A stretch of 64,000 nt of DNA from Bacteroidales bacterium CF (GCA_000473305.1 CP006772.1:2046001-2110000); one strand, 5' to 3'. Numbered from the stretch's first letter, positions 26,098 to 35,350 are shown. Notes: generated from the sequence alone by a model not told the origin. Made by a program: numbers and translations.

Positions 26098-28077
26098 ATG
26101 TACAAAAAAAGAAAAAATCGTACCCCCATCTGCTTTAAAAGATGGAAGCGCGCACCCTGGGCTGCTTTCGCATCCATGGGAAAGCTGATAAAGATAGGAG
26201 TTCTGTCTGTATCATGCTCAATTCTGGTCATGAGGAGTCAGCCTCTGCTTGCGCAGAGCAGCACCAAAAGTGACAATGACACTATCCGGGCTCTTGAAGA
26301 GCTTGTAATCAACACAGAACGACCCACACCATTCCAGCCTCTGGTAAGAATCGTATCGGTCATCCAGAGGAGTGAAATAGAGCAGGCCGCTGTCAAAAAC
26401 CTTCCCGATCTTTTGCGACACTTCTCCGGGATTGACCTTCGCAGCCGTGGCAGCGAAGGTGTACAGGCAGACCTGAACATTCTCGGAGGAACTTTTGATC
26501 AATCAATGGTTATGATCAATGGAATAAACTACACAGACCCTCAAACCGGACACTACTCGCTTGACATACCGATCGAGCTTTCTCAGATAGAGCGGATTGA
26601 GGTATTACAAGGTCCGGGTGCAATAAATATTATAACCCGGAATCCCTCAAAAAGGGAGATAAATGCAAGCCTCTCCGGAGGCAGCTACGGATATATAAAG
26701 GGGGGTGGAAATATCGGATTCTCAGGGGACGCTCTTTCCGGGCAGATCGGAGGGGGTTACAGCCAATCTGACGGGTATTCCGAAAACACCGACTTTAATA
26801 TTTCTAACCTCTTTTCAAACATCACTCTTAATTTTCATCCGGGACACTCGCTGACCTTTACAGGAGGCTACCAGCATAAAGAGTATGGGGCTAACAGCTT
26901 CTATTCGGTTGCTTACCCCGAACAGTTTGAAGAGACCCGTACTTTTCTCTCCTCCATACAATATCTATATGAAAGCAGAGGGTGGCAAATACGCAGCTCT
27001 ATATATCAACGCAGGCATTACGACCGGTTTGAGCTTTTCCGCTATGATGCAGCCTCCTGGTATACAGGACACAATTACCATCAAAACGATATCTATGGGT
27101 TTTCCGCTGAGGCAGCCCGCAGATGGAGCACCAAGAGCACAACCATGGTAGGTGCCGGTTACAGGACAGAACATATATACAGTACAGTTCTTGGGGATCC
27201 TATGAATAAAGGAAAGAGGGTTCCTTTCGAGGATGGTATCGAATATAGCCGCTCTAAACAACGTGATATACCTTCAATTTATATCAAACAAACGGAAGTT
27301 ATTGGCAAATGGCGTCTGAATGCGGGTCTTACCCTTGAGAAATCAGGCAATCTGACACATCTTTGCTACGGAATATCAGGCTCTTACAGCATCTCCCCCT
27401 ATCTGGAGGCAAATGCATGGATAAACAACTCATTCCGGAATCCCACTTTTACCGATCTTTATTACAAGAGTCCCACTCAAACCGGAAATATGAATCTTCA
27501 ACCTGAAGAGATGATAACGGGCCGTATTGGTATAAAATACACAAAGCGCAATTTCTCATCTTCTGTATATACTTTTTACAGAAGGGGAGTCAGAATGATT
27601 GACTGGACCAGGGAGAGCGGATCAGACCAGTGGAGTGCGAGCAATATCACTAATGTCAATTCCACCGGAGCAGAGTACAATCTGAGATATATCATGAACT
27701 ACGGGCCATTTCAAAGTTTTAGCTTTCTCTATGCATATCTTGATGTTGTGAAAAAGAGTCCCGGAATGCATTCTCTATATGCGACAGATTTTCTCAGACA
27801 CAAGGCTGCACTCACCATCGACCACAACATTGCCGGCAAACTCGGGGCCAGCTGGGTCTTCAGCTACCAGAAGAGAGAGGGGACATACCTTGGCACGGAG
27901 AACACTGAAGTTCCTTACAAGGGGTTCATGCTTGCGGATCTTAAGATTTCATGGAACAGCAGGAAATACAGCCTCTCCATGGATATAACCAATCTTTTTG
28001 ACAAGGATTATCTCTATATAGGAAATCTGCCCCAACCCGGCAGATGGATAAAGTGCGGGGTTGAGGTCAGACTCTGA
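26098..28077 (+). CDS. TonB-dependent outer-membrane receptor, BtuB-like, with a gap in the plug
   Basis: 659 residues from MYKKRKNRTPICFKRWKR, preceded by in-frame ATGs at 26047 and 26071. A long basic N-terminus leads to a signal helix (about 30-50), then a plug domain (about 60-170) and a 22-strand-type barrel ending GRWIKCGVEVRL. It resembles BtuB/cobalamin-type receptors of Bacteroidota. In the plug the usual stretch between VLQGPGA and GAINIIT, about 11-12 residues with a G..A motif, is missing, giving VLQGPGAINIIT with the frame intact. No cobalamin riboswitch is present upstream. Stops 5 nt from the convergent M56 gene. Confidence 0.8.
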   Translation: MYKKRKNRTPICFKRWKRAPWAAFASMGKLIKIGVLSVSCSILVMRSQPLLAQSSTKSDNDTIRALEELVINTERPTPFQPLVRIVSVIQRSEIEQAAVKNLPDLLRHFSGIDLRSRGSEGVQADLNILGGTFDQSMVMINGINYTDPQTGHYSLDIPIELSQIERIEVLQGPGAINIITRNPSKREINASLSGGSYGYIKGGGNIGFSGDALSGQIGGGYSQSDGYSENTDFNISNLFSNITLNFHPGHSLTFTGGYQHKEYGANSFYSVAYPEQFEETRTFLSSIQYLYESRGWQIRSSIYQRRHYDRFELFRYDAASWYTGHNYHQNDIYGFSAEAARRWSTKSTTMVGAGYRTEHIYSTVLGDPMNKGKRVPFEDGIEYSRSKQRDIPSIYIKQTEVIGKWRLNAGLTLEKSGNLTHLCYGISGSYSISPYLEANAWINNSFRNPTFTDLYYKSPTQTGNMNLQPEEMITGRIGIKYTKRNFSSSVYTFYRRGVRMIDWTRESGSDQWSASNITNVNSTGAEYNLRYIMNYGPFQSFSFLYAYLDVVKKSPGMHSLYATDFLRHKAALTIDHNIAGKLGASWVFSYQKREGTYLGTENTEVPYKGFMLADLKISWNSRKYSLSMDITNLFDKDYLYIGNLPQPGRWIKCGVEVRL

Positions 28078-28082
28078 TCAGA

Positions 28083-29576
28083 CTACCTGAGTTGGAAAAT
28101 GACAGGGAATATATAACGTACCTTGACATTTTTTCCCCTCTGAGTACCGGGAGTCCACTTCGGAGACATTGCGACAACCCTTAGTGCCTCCTGATCCAAC
28201 GAAGGTGCAACACCTCTGACAACTTTTACATTACCGACATTTCCATTCTCGTCAACTACGAACTGGAGTATTACTCTACCCTGCACTTTGCCTTTAACAG
28301 CATCTGCAGGGTATTTTAACTGTTCGAAGACCCACTTTGTAAAAACGTTTTCGTCTCCGCCCTGGAATGTCGGCTTAACCTCAACAATCTGGAATGGCAC
28401 CTCATCATCCGGCCCGTACACTTTTAAAACTCCTCTTGTAATCGGAATCATCTCTTCATCCTGAGTGTTTATGATAAGGTCCGCTTTCGTAGTTGTAGGT
28501 GAGACCTCTTCTACAACAACCTTTTTTGTAACTGTGGTAGTTGTGGTTGTGGTCTTTACTTTCTTTTGTACAGGTTTATTCTGTGTTGTTGTTACATTCG
28601 ACGGTGCTGTTTTAGCAGTAGAAGCAGGTGTTGTAGAGACCTTCTTCTCTTGTTGGTCAAATACACCCGCTACCAGCTTGTCCGGCACTGCTGCCTTAAC
28701 CTCTTCCAAGGTCACGCATGAAATACCGATGAAGAGAGCGAGCGCAGACAATGACAGAAGAACAACTCCGGCCATTGATGTTTTCTTTTTAATCAAGATG
28801 CTCATTTTTCTAAGTCTTTTAATTGTTAATGAATTATTTAACCTATTAGCTAATAAGGGTGAAATTCCAAATTGAATTGAGAGTATAAACCTCTGATAAC
28901 TATCCACATCATAACCTCTTTCAATGACATCTTCATCTGCCTGGAACTCATGGACTGATGCTAAAGCCTTTCCGGAGAGAAATATGAAAGGGTTGAACCA
29001 TTGAAAAATCTTCAAGATTGATACAAACAGCAAATCCCCGCTATGTCTTCTTGATATGTGAGCCCTTTCGTGACATAATAACATTTGAGTCTCTGTTGTA
29101 TCATCAAGAAGCTTTTTATTTAAGAAAATTGTCTTTAAAAATGAGAACGGAGACTTTACATTGTTGTTAAAAACAATCCGGACTCCATCAATGCTTCTTT
29201 TCTCCCCTGTAAGATACATTGCCACAAGGACAGATATCTGAAACAGGAGATATATGGCATACAACACCGCCGCTACATAGAAGATTTTCTCCAGATAGAT
29301 CCCCGGGTCTGCACTTTGAATATTGCCCGCACTTTCAGCCACACCTCCGGAACCGTCGGGTCTGATAATAATTTCAGGCAGTCTGATTTCAGGGATACTC
29401 CCTTTAAACACCGGTATCGCTATCAAGGGAAAAAGTGTCGTAAACAGTGTTGACAACAGGAGGTATACTCTCTGAACGCCGTAGCTGCACTTTCTTTCTG
29501 CAACGGTTTTGTACAAGAGCCAGAAGAGAGCTCCGCACAAAAGCGATTTTACGATATATAAAATAAGTTGTGTCAT
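28083..29576 (-). CDS. M56 (BlaR1-type) membrane metallopeptidase fused to a TonB C-terminal domain
   Basis: 497 residues. Membrane helices at about 5-25, 35-55, 97-120 and 263-285. The zinc motif LLCHERAHISRRHSGD (His169-Glu170-x-x-His173) marks the M56 antirepressor peptidase. A Thr/Lys/Pro-rich spacer (about 300-370) leads to a TonB_C domain (about 410-497: GRVILQFVVDENGNV, PKWTPGTQRGKNVKV). In BlaR1/MecR1 systems the M56 protein senses an external signal and triggers cleavage of the BlaI repressor. The fused TonB domain suggests contact with an outer-membrane receptor. The start overlaps the repressor gene by 4 nt. Confidence 0.88.
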   Translation of the reverse strand: MTQLILYIVKSLLCGALFWLLYKTVAERKCSYGVQRVYLLLSTLFTTLFPLIAIPVFKGSIPEIRLPEIIIRPDGSGGVAESAGNIQSADPGIYLEKIFYVAAVLYAIYLLFQISVLVAMYLTGEKRSIDGVRIVFNNNVKSPFSFLKTIFLNKKLLDDTTETQMLLCHERAHISRRHSGDLLFVSILKIFQWFNPFIFLSGKALASVHEFQADEDVIERGYDVDSYQRFILSIQFGISPLLANRLNNSLTIKRLRKMSILIKKKTSMAGVVLLSLSALALFIGISCVTLEEVKAAVPDKLVAGVFDQQEKKVSTTPASTAKTAPSNVTTTQNKPVQKKVKTTTTTTTVTKKVVVEEVSPTTTKADLIINTQDEEMIPITRGVLKVYGPDDEVPFQIVEVKPTFQGGDENVFTKWVFEQLKYPADAVKGKVQGRVILQFVVDENGNVGNVKVVRGVAPSLDQEALRVVAMSPKWTPGTQRGKNVKVRYIFPVIFQLR

Positions 29577-29953
29577 GACTTGTTCTTCTTAAGAATATTC
29601 AAAATCTCCTCTGCCTCTTTCAGTGATATCTCCTCCTTTTTTGAAAGGAATGACACCATGTTTGAGACTGAACCGGAAAAAAACGAAGAGAGCATATTTC
29701 CCACATAACCGTTAAGATATGTCTCCCTCTCCACCAAAGGATAATATTGGTGAGACTTGCCGTATGAATCGTGCGCCACAAAGCCCTTTTTCTCAAGAAT
29801 ACGGATAATAGTAGATACTGTATTATATGCAGGCTTAGGATCAGGGATGTCATCCATCAACTCGTTGACAAAGGCTTTACCCCTTCCCCATAACAGCTGC
29901 ATAACCTGTAATTCGGCTTTTGTCAGCTCTTTCAACTCTTTTCCTTTTTTCAT
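29573..29953 (-). CDS. BlaI/MecI/CopY family repressor
   Basis: 126 residues. Winged-helix N-terminal domain (ELTKAELQVMQLLWGRGK, AYNTVSTIIRILEKKGFV) and a C-terminal dimerisation region with SKKEEISLKEAEEILNILKK. Paired with the overlapping M56 gene. Its own promoter is covered by three palindromic candidate operators, indicating autorepression. No beta-lactamase gene is nearby; the adjacent regulon candidates are the two S9 peptidases to the right. Confidence 0.9.
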   Translation of the reverse strand: MKKGKELKELTKAELQVMQLLWGRGKAFVNELMDDIPDPKPAYNTVSTIIRILEKKGFVAHDSYGKSHQYYPLVERETYLNGYVGNMLSSFFSGSVSNMVSFLSKKEEISLKEAEEILNILKKNKS

Positions 29954-29970
29954 GCTTTCATTATTTTTAA

Positions 29971-30000
29971 CAAATATAACTAATTTTTTAGTTACACAAC
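29971..30000 (-). promoter_or_regulatory. promoter of the blaI/M56-TonB operon
   Basis: Minus strand: GTTG (30000-29997) at -33, an 18-nt spacer and a perfect -7 box TATATTTG (29978-29971). The operator palindrome 29977-29994 lies directly on it. The leader is about 10 nt. Confidence 0.65.
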
Positions 30001-30023
30001 TATATATTTAGTTTTTTAACTAA
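29977..30023. promoter_or_regulatory. array of three AACTAA/TTAGTT operator palindromes
   Basis: Three inverted repeats: TAACTAATTTTTTAGTTA at 29977-29994 (perfect, 7-bp arms), AACTA-N6-TAGTT at 29998-30013, and TTAGTTTTTTAACTAA at 30008-30023 (perfect, 6-bp arms); the last two overlap. BlaI-family repressors bind paired half-sites (TACTACA type in the known members), so these are the likely sites of the adjacent repressor. Confidence 0.65.
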
Positions 30024-30041
30024 TTTTTTCGTTGATTCTAT

Positions 30042-30071
30042 TTTGAATAAATTGGAACAAAAGTATAATTG
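30042..30071 (+). promoter_or_regulatory. promoter of the DPP5-like and S9 peptidase genes
   Basis: TTTG (30042-30045), an 18-nt spacer and TATAATTG (30064-30071, one mismatch to TAnnTTTG). Its left end is 18 bp from the operator array, close enough for the BlaI-type repressor to affect it. Confidence 0.5.
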
Positions 30072-30151
30072 ACTTAATTTTACCAAAAATTAAACCAAAA
30101 GTGAAATTTTTAATCAAATCATTTTATAGGTATAATAAACTACTTAAACAT

Positions 30152-32221
30152 ATGAAAAGTAAAATCACTATTATGTTAATTTCCACAGCTCTGATTGCAG
30201 GCTCATGCAAAGAGTCCTCTGAAAGCAAGGACGGGACGCCAATCGCAAAGAGCACGATTACTGTCACTGACGGCAAGTTTACTCCTGAAGTAATGCAGAA
30301 TCTTGGCAGGCTAAGTGATCCTCAAGTCTCTCCTGACGGGACAAAAATTCTCTACGGAGTCTCCTACACAAGCATAGAGCAGAATAAAAGCAACCGTGAG
30401 CTCTTTGTAATGAACATTGACGGAAGTGACAACAAGCAGATTACTTCAACCGTAAAGAGTGAAAACAATGCCCGTTGGATTAACGGAGGAAAACAGATTG
30501 CATATCTGTACGGTGGTCAGCTCTACGTTATGGAGAGTGACGGCTCATCTGCAAAAAAGATAAGCGATGTAGAAAGGGGAATATCAGAGTTCGCTTTCAG
30601 CCCTAAGGGTGATAAGATTCTCTATATAAGCACCGTTAAATCCATCGAAAAACCTGTAGATAAATATCCCGATCTCGACAAGGCAACCGGCAGGATAATC
30701 AAAGATCTCATGTACCGCCATTGGGACACATTCGTAGAGGAGATACCTCATCCGTTTGTTGCTGAGTTCAACGGGAAGGAGCTTACCAATATTACAGACG
30801 TTCTTGAAGGAGAACCATACGAGTGCCCTACTCTGCCTTTGAGCGGAATTGAGCAGCTCAGCTGGAGCCCTGACGGAGAGAACATCATCTATGCATGCCG
30901 TAAAGTGGTAGGTGTCGAATATGCCTTCTCTACCAATACAGATATATACCTCTACAACTTAGCCTCTAAAAAGGCTCAGAATCTGACCGAGGGAATGATG
31001 GGTTATGACACTGACCCTCTCTACTCGCCTGACGGTAAATCGATTGCCTGGATAAGCATGGAGAGGAACGGCTACGAGGCAGACAAAAAGAGGCTCTTTG
31101 TAATGGATCTTGCATCCGGAACAAAAACCGAACTTACCACAGATTATATGTACAATGTTGAGAGCATCACTTGGGCTCCCGATTGTTCGGCAATCTACTT
31201 CACCTCTTGCGTCAAGGCACTGACAGGTGTATACAAAGTAAACATCAGCGACAAGGCCATAACTCAACTCACCAAAGGACAATATGACTTTGACGGAGTT
31301 CAGGTTTCGGGTGACAAGCTCTATACTACATACAAGAGCATGTCAATGCCGAACGAGGTTGTTGCAATAAACTCTGCAGACGGCTCTTATACACAGATAA
31401 CCAGCGAGAACAAAGCAATCCTCAATCAGGTAAAGATGGGCAGGATTGAGGAGAGATGGATAAAGACTGTTGACAATAAGGACATGCATATGTGGGTTGT
31501 ATACCCTCCTGATTTCGATTCATCGAAGGTATACCCTACTCTTCTGTTCTGCACAGGCGGGCCTCAGGGTACTCTCAGCCAGAGCTGGTCATACCGATGG
31601 AATTTCCAGCTGATGGCAGCACAGGGATATATAGTTATCCTTCCTAACAGAAGGGGAACAACCGCATTCGGTCAGGAGTGGTGCGAACAGATTTCCGGAG
31701 ACTATCCGGGTCTGAATATGCAGGACTATCTTTCATCTGTAAAGGAGATGAAAAAAGAGAAGTTTGTTGGAAAAGTAGGTGCCTGCGGAGCAAGTTACGG
31801 AGGATATTCCGTATACTACCTTGCCGGCATCCACAAAGGTCTATTCTCTGCCTTCTCTGCTCATGCAGGAATTTTCAACCAGGAGCAGATGTATATGATG
31901 ACAGAGGAGCTTTGGTTCCCTAAGTTTGACAACGGAGGTGCCCCATGGGATGATAATCCTGTAGCAAAAAGGCACTACTCGCTCTCTCCACACAAACTTA
32001 TCAAGAATTGGAACACTCCTATACTCGTAACTCACGGGGAGATGGACTACAGAGTTCCTGTTGAACAAGGCATGGCTGCTTTCAATGCAGCAAAGATGAT
32101 GGGTGTACCTGCAGAGATGTTGCTTTTCCCTGATGAGAACCATTGGATACTCAAACCTCAGAATAACCTTCTCTGGAACAGGATCTTCTTCGAATGGTTT
32201 GACAAATGGCTTAAGAATTAA
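30152..32221 (+). CDS. S9 family lipoprotein peptidase, DPP5-like
   Basis: 689 residues from MKSKITIMLISTALIAGSC, whose lipobox (LIAGSC) predicts a lipid-anchored envelope enzyme. An earlier in-frame ATG at 30101 would bury the signal peptide. Residues about 40-420 form the WD40-like/beta-propeller lid (PQVSPDGTKIL, SWSPDGENIIYA repeats). The C-terminal alpha/beta hydrolase has Ser548 in GASYGG, Asp632 in EMDYRVP and His664 in ENHW; this spacing matches dipeptidyl peptidase 5 of Porphyromonas. Releases dipeptides from peptides. Followed after 44 nt by a second S9 gene. Confidence 0.88.
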   Translation: MKSKITIMLISTALIAGSCKESSESKDGTPIAKSTITVTDGKFTPEVMQNLGRLSDPQVSPDGTKILYGVSYTSIEQNKSNRELFVMNIDGSDNKQITSTVKSENNARWINGGKQIAYLYGGQLYVMESDGSSAKKISDVERGISEFAFSPKGDKILYISTVKSIEKPVDKYPDLDKATGRIIKDLMYRHWDTFVEEIPHPFVAEFNGKELTNITDVLEGEPYECPTLPLSGIEQLSWSPDGENIIYACRKVVGVEYAFSTNTDIYLYNLASKKAQNLTEGMMGYDTDPLYSPDGKSIAWISMERNGYEADKKRLFVMDLASGTKTELTTDYMYNVESITWAPDCSAIYFTSCVKALTGVYKVNISDKAITQLTKGQYDFDGVQVSGDKLYTTYKSMSMPNEVVAINSADGSYTQITSENKAILNQVKMGRIEERWIKTVDNKDMHMWVVYPPDFDSSKVYPTLLFCTGGPQGTLSQSWSYRWNFQLMAAQGYIVILPNRRGTTAFGQEWCEQISGDYPGLNMQDYLSSVKEMKKEKFVGKVGACGASYGGYSVYYLAGIHKGLFSAFSAHAGIFNQEQMYMMTEELWFPKFDNGGAPWDDNPVAKRHYSLSPHKLIKNWNTPILVTHGEMDYRVPVEQGMAAFNAAKMMGVPAEMLLFPDENHWILKPQNNLLWNRIFFEWFDKWLKN

Positions 32222-32265
32222 TTAGAACCAATTTATATTAACCCAAACAATAAAAAATAATTTCA

Positions 32266-35100
32266 ATGAAATCCAGACTCCTGACAATTGTCTTCATGGC
32301 AGTGACTATCTGCTCATTCGGACAAAAGAAGCCGTTGGACCACTCTGTTTATGACGGATGGAAAAGCATCGGCGGATTTACCCTGACAAAAGATGCAGGA
32401 TACTCACTATTTTACATAAACCCTCAGGAGGGTGATTCCGAAATGGTGTCACTAAATATTGCCACCGGTCAGATGGATACAATTCATCGCGGAAACTCAT
32501 ATAAAGTCACAGAGAATGGCAAATATGCCGTGATGACTATAAAGGCAAAGTTTGAAGAGACTAAGGCAGCCAAGAAGAAGAAGGTAAAAGCAGACCAGAT
32601 GCCAAAGGATACTTTAGGTATTTATGACATCCATGCCAAAAATCTTAAGAAGTATCCATACCTGAAGGCATTTAAGGTAGCTCGTTACCCGAAAGACTTC
32701 GTGGCATTTCAGACTACACCTCCTGCAGACACAGCAAAAGGTAAGAAACCGGTGAAGAAAGAGAAGGAAGAGGGCAGCGACCTGATGGTGTACCAATTCT
32801 CGACCGGTATTATTGACACAATAAAATATGTGACCGATTACGACTTTTCAAAAGGAGGCGACACACTTTTTGTTGTAAGAGTGCCTAACTCAAAGGATTC
32901 TCTGAATAAAGACTGTGCAGGTCTATATATGTACAACCCTTCAAAGAGGAGTTTCACCACTATTTACAATACATACAAGAAGCAGACTGTGAAGTTGCCT
33001 ACAGTATGTAAAGACAACAGCACTCTTGCTTTCTATGCTAAGCTCGACACAGCTAAAGCAAATCAGAAGGATGTCTCTGTTCTGGTTTACCGCAAAGATT
33101 TTGAGAAGGCAAAGGTGGTTGCCGACAACAAGATGCAATGGCTCCCGGAGAAATATAATATCACCGAGGCTCGCTCCCTGCAGATGGACTCTTTAGGCAA
33201 AAGGCTATTTTTCGGAATATCTAAAGTACCGAGAGAGAAGGACACTACCCTTTTGGATTCTGAGATTGCCAAACTTGATATCTGGCACTATCAGGAACCA
33301 GAGCTTCAGACAGTGCAATTAAACAACCTGCCCCAGGATCTGAAACGTTCATATGTCTGCAAAATTGAACTGGATGGAGACTCTGCATTTGCACAACTTG
33401 CCAGGGAGGAATATCCGATTGTAAATGTTCCTGAAGAGTGGTCCTGCAATTGGGGATACTCAGTATCCGACAAGAATTATGAGCTCGAGTCGCAATGGTC
33501 GGCAAACCCTCACCGCGATCTGTGGATAGTATCTGTCAAAGACGGAAAGAGCAGAATGTTGCTGAAAGATGTATATATCCAATCAGTATCTGCATCACCG
33601 GAAGGAAAATACCTCACATGGTTCAATCTTACTGACAGAAACTGGTATTCTTATGATGTAAAGGAAGACAAAATAAGAAACATCTCGTCCGATATAAAGA
33701 CATCCCTTACCGACGAGCTTCATGACACACCTGAAATGGCTCCGGGATACGGTTCCTGCGGTTGGATGACCGGCGATGCCGCATTCTTCATTAAGGACAG
33801 GTATGATGTGTGGCAACTTGATCCTAAAGCAGCCAAACCTGCACTCAATCTTACCGATGGAATAGGGAGAGCGGAAAAGAAGAGTTTTGACATGGTAGAT
33901 CTCAGCGAGATGTTGCTGCCTCCGGGAACTCCTGGGGTCAAGAACGATCCTGTAAAACCCGGTTCTACAATCTATTTCTCGGTTTTCGATGAAATTACCA
34001 AGGACAACGGCTATTATTACAAGGATCTGAAAAAGAAGAAGCCTGTAATGACCAAATGGGTTCTCGAACCGAACACTTTCACTTACCTTACAAAATCCAA
34101 GAAGGGCAACATCATTACATATACAAAACAAAACTTCAAAGAGTCTCCGAATCTCTGGATTACTAAGGACAACTTCAAGACTCAGACCAAGATCACTGAT
34201 ATAAATCCTCAGCAGAAGGATTACAACTGGGGCACAGTAGAGTTGATCAAATGGAAATCAAAGACCGGTCTGGACCTTGAGGGCCTTTTGTACAAACCTG
34301 AAGATTTCGACTCTGCAAAGAAGTATCCTATGATTGTATATTTCTATGAGAGAAATTCTCAGTATCTGAACTACTACAGAGCTCCTGCACCAAGTCGTTC
34401 GACCATCAATGTCGCTTACTTTGTAAGTAACGGATATCTGGTATTTATACCGGACATTGCATACCAGATCGGACATCCTGGCAAGAGCGCACTGGATTGC
34501 ATCGTTCCGGGTGTTGAGAAGATTTGTGAGAACCCTTGGGCAGACAGAGATAATGTCGCAATCCAGGGACAGAGCTGGGGTGGATATCAGGTTGCCTATA
34601 TGGTCACTCAGCCACAGGTATTCAAGTGGAAAGCTGCAGGTGCAGGTGCTCCTGTGTCAAACATGACAAGTGCCTACGGTGGAATCAGATGGGGTGCGGG
34701 AGTTGTACGCCAGTTTCAGTACGAGCACACCCAGAGCCGTATCGGTAAAACTTTGTGGAATGGTCTTGATCTCTATATCGAGAACTCCCCGATCTTCTTT
34801 GCTGACAAGATAGAGACACCTCTTTTGATTATGGCAAATGACAATGATGAGGCAGTTCCATGGACTCAGGGTATTGAGTACTTCACAGCTCTCAAGAGGC
34901 TTGGCAAACCTTCATGGATGCTCCAGTACAACAAGGAGACCCATAACCTCTCTGACCGTGTAAATGCAAAGGATCTCTCTGTAAGACTCTCTCAGTTCTT
35001 TGATCACTATCTCAAGGGTGCACCTATGCCTGTATGGATGAGCAAGGGTGTTCCTGCAACTCTGAAGGGGATTGATTGGGGATTTGAGTTGGAGAAATAA
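32266..35100 (+). CDS. secreted S9 family (prolyl oligopeptidase-type) peptidase, large
   Basis: 944 residues with a signal peptide (about 1-19, ends CSFGQ). A long beta-propeller part (about 20-650), including a Lys-rich insertion near 90-110 and another near 155-170, precedes the hydrolase domain: nucleophile Ser in GQSWGGYQVAYM (about residue 770), Asp in NDNDEAVPW and His in KETHNLSD. Larger than DPP4/DPP5 types; the exact specificity is unknown. Probably works with the DPP5-like enzyme in peptide breakdown. Confidence 0.87.
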   Translation: MKSRLLTIVFMAVTICSFGQKKPLDHSVYDGWKSIGGFTLTKDAGYSLFYINPQEGDSEMVSLNIATGQMDTIHRGNSYKVTENGKYAVMTIKAKFEETKAAKKKKVKADQMPKDTLGIYDIHAKNLKKYPYLKAFKVARYPKDFVAFQTTPPADTAKGKKPVKKEKEEGSDLMVYQFSTGIIDTIKYVTDYDFSKGGDTLFVVRVPNSKDSLNKDCAGLYMYNPSKRSFTTIYNTYKKQTVKLPTVCKDNSTLAFYAKLDTAKANQKDVSVLVYRKDFEKAKVVADNKMQWLPEKYNITEARSLQMDSLGKRLFFGISKVPREKDTTLLDSEIAKLDIWHYQEPELQTVQLNNLPQDLKRSYVCKIELDGDSAFAQLAREEYPIVNVPEEWSCNWGYSVSDKNYELESQWSANPHRDLWIVSVKDGKSRMLLKDVYIQSVSASPEGKYLTWFNLTDRNWYSYDVKEDKIRNISSDIKTSLTDELHDTPEMAPGYGSCGWMTGDAAFFIKDRYDVWQLDPKAAKPALNLTDGIGRAEKKSFDMVDLSEMLLPPGTPGVKNDPVKPGSTIYFSVFDEITKDNGYYYKDLKKKKPVMTKWVLEPNTFTYLTKSKKGNIITYTKQNFKESPNLWITKDNFKTQTKITDINPQQKDYNWGTVELIKWKSKTGLDLEGLLYKPEDFDSAKKYPMIVYFYERNSQYLNYYRAPAPSRSTINVAYFVSNGYLVFIPDIAYQIGHPGKSALDCIVPGVEKICENPWADRDNVAIQGQSWGGYQVAYMVTQPQVFKWKAAGAGAPVSNMTSAYGGIRWGAGVVRQFQYEHTQSRIGKTLWNGLDLYIENSPIFFADKIETPLLIMANDNDEAVPWTQGIEYFTALKRLGKPSWMLQYNKETHNLSDRVNAKDLSVRLSQFFDHYLKGAPMPVWMSKGVPATLKGIDWGFELEK

Positions 35101-35123
35101 TTTGCTCTTCAAAATAAATATTG

Positions 35124-35152
35124 GGGTGACTTTAAATTAGTCACCCTTTTTT
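35124..35152 (+). terminator. Rho-independent terminator after the S9 peptidases
   Basis: GGGTGACT (35124-35131) pairs with AGTCACCC (35139-35146) across a 7-nt loop, followed by six T. It starts 23 nt after the stop codon. Confidence 0.88.
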
Positions 35153-35160
35153 GTTTTAGC

Positions 35161-35225
35161 GCTGTCCATCCGTTTTCGCATTGAAGACATAAGCCTTAAA
35201 GACACTGGTTTTTCTTAATTTGTTC
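35161..35225. other. intergenic spacer with a partial core of the palindromic element
   Basis: GCTGTCCATCC at 35161-35171 matches the beginning of the 33-nt core of elements A and B (GCTGTCCATCCTCA), then diverges. It may be a truncated or decayed copy. I see no gene or promoter in this stretch. Confidence 0.4.
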
Positions 35226-35350
35226 TCGATAGCCGCTTTTTATACTATGTAGAAATAACGTCTCAGGGCTGTCCATCCTCAGTCACTTCGTTCCCTCCGG
35301 CTGAATGCCCTGATCCGGTATTTCTACACTAACTTATGAGCGGCATCAGA
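35226..35350 (+). repeat. palindromic intergenic element, copy A
   Basis: Layout: outer end TCGATAGCCGCT (35226-35237), arm GTAGAAATA (35249-35257), inner arm CAGGGC (35264-35269), core of 33 nt from TCCATCCTCA (35272) to CTCCGGCTGA (ends 35304), inner arm GCCCTG (35307-35312), arm TATTTCTAC (35319-35327), outer end AGCGGC (35339-35344). The arms are inverted repeats that pair around the core. It lies between two convergent genes and has the same orientation as copy B, 11.3 kb away. Confidence 0.85.

Noticed and set aside
28465-28875. Val/Thr-rich open frame antisense to the M56-TonB gene
   Set aside because: It mirrors the Thr/Lys-rich linker of the real gene, and the low-complexity composition explains the open frame.
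33595-34131. Long open frame antisense to the large S9 peptidase (178 codons)
   Set aside because: It lies wholly within a well-supported coding gene on the other strand, has no recognisable domain and no promoter; a shadow of codon bias.
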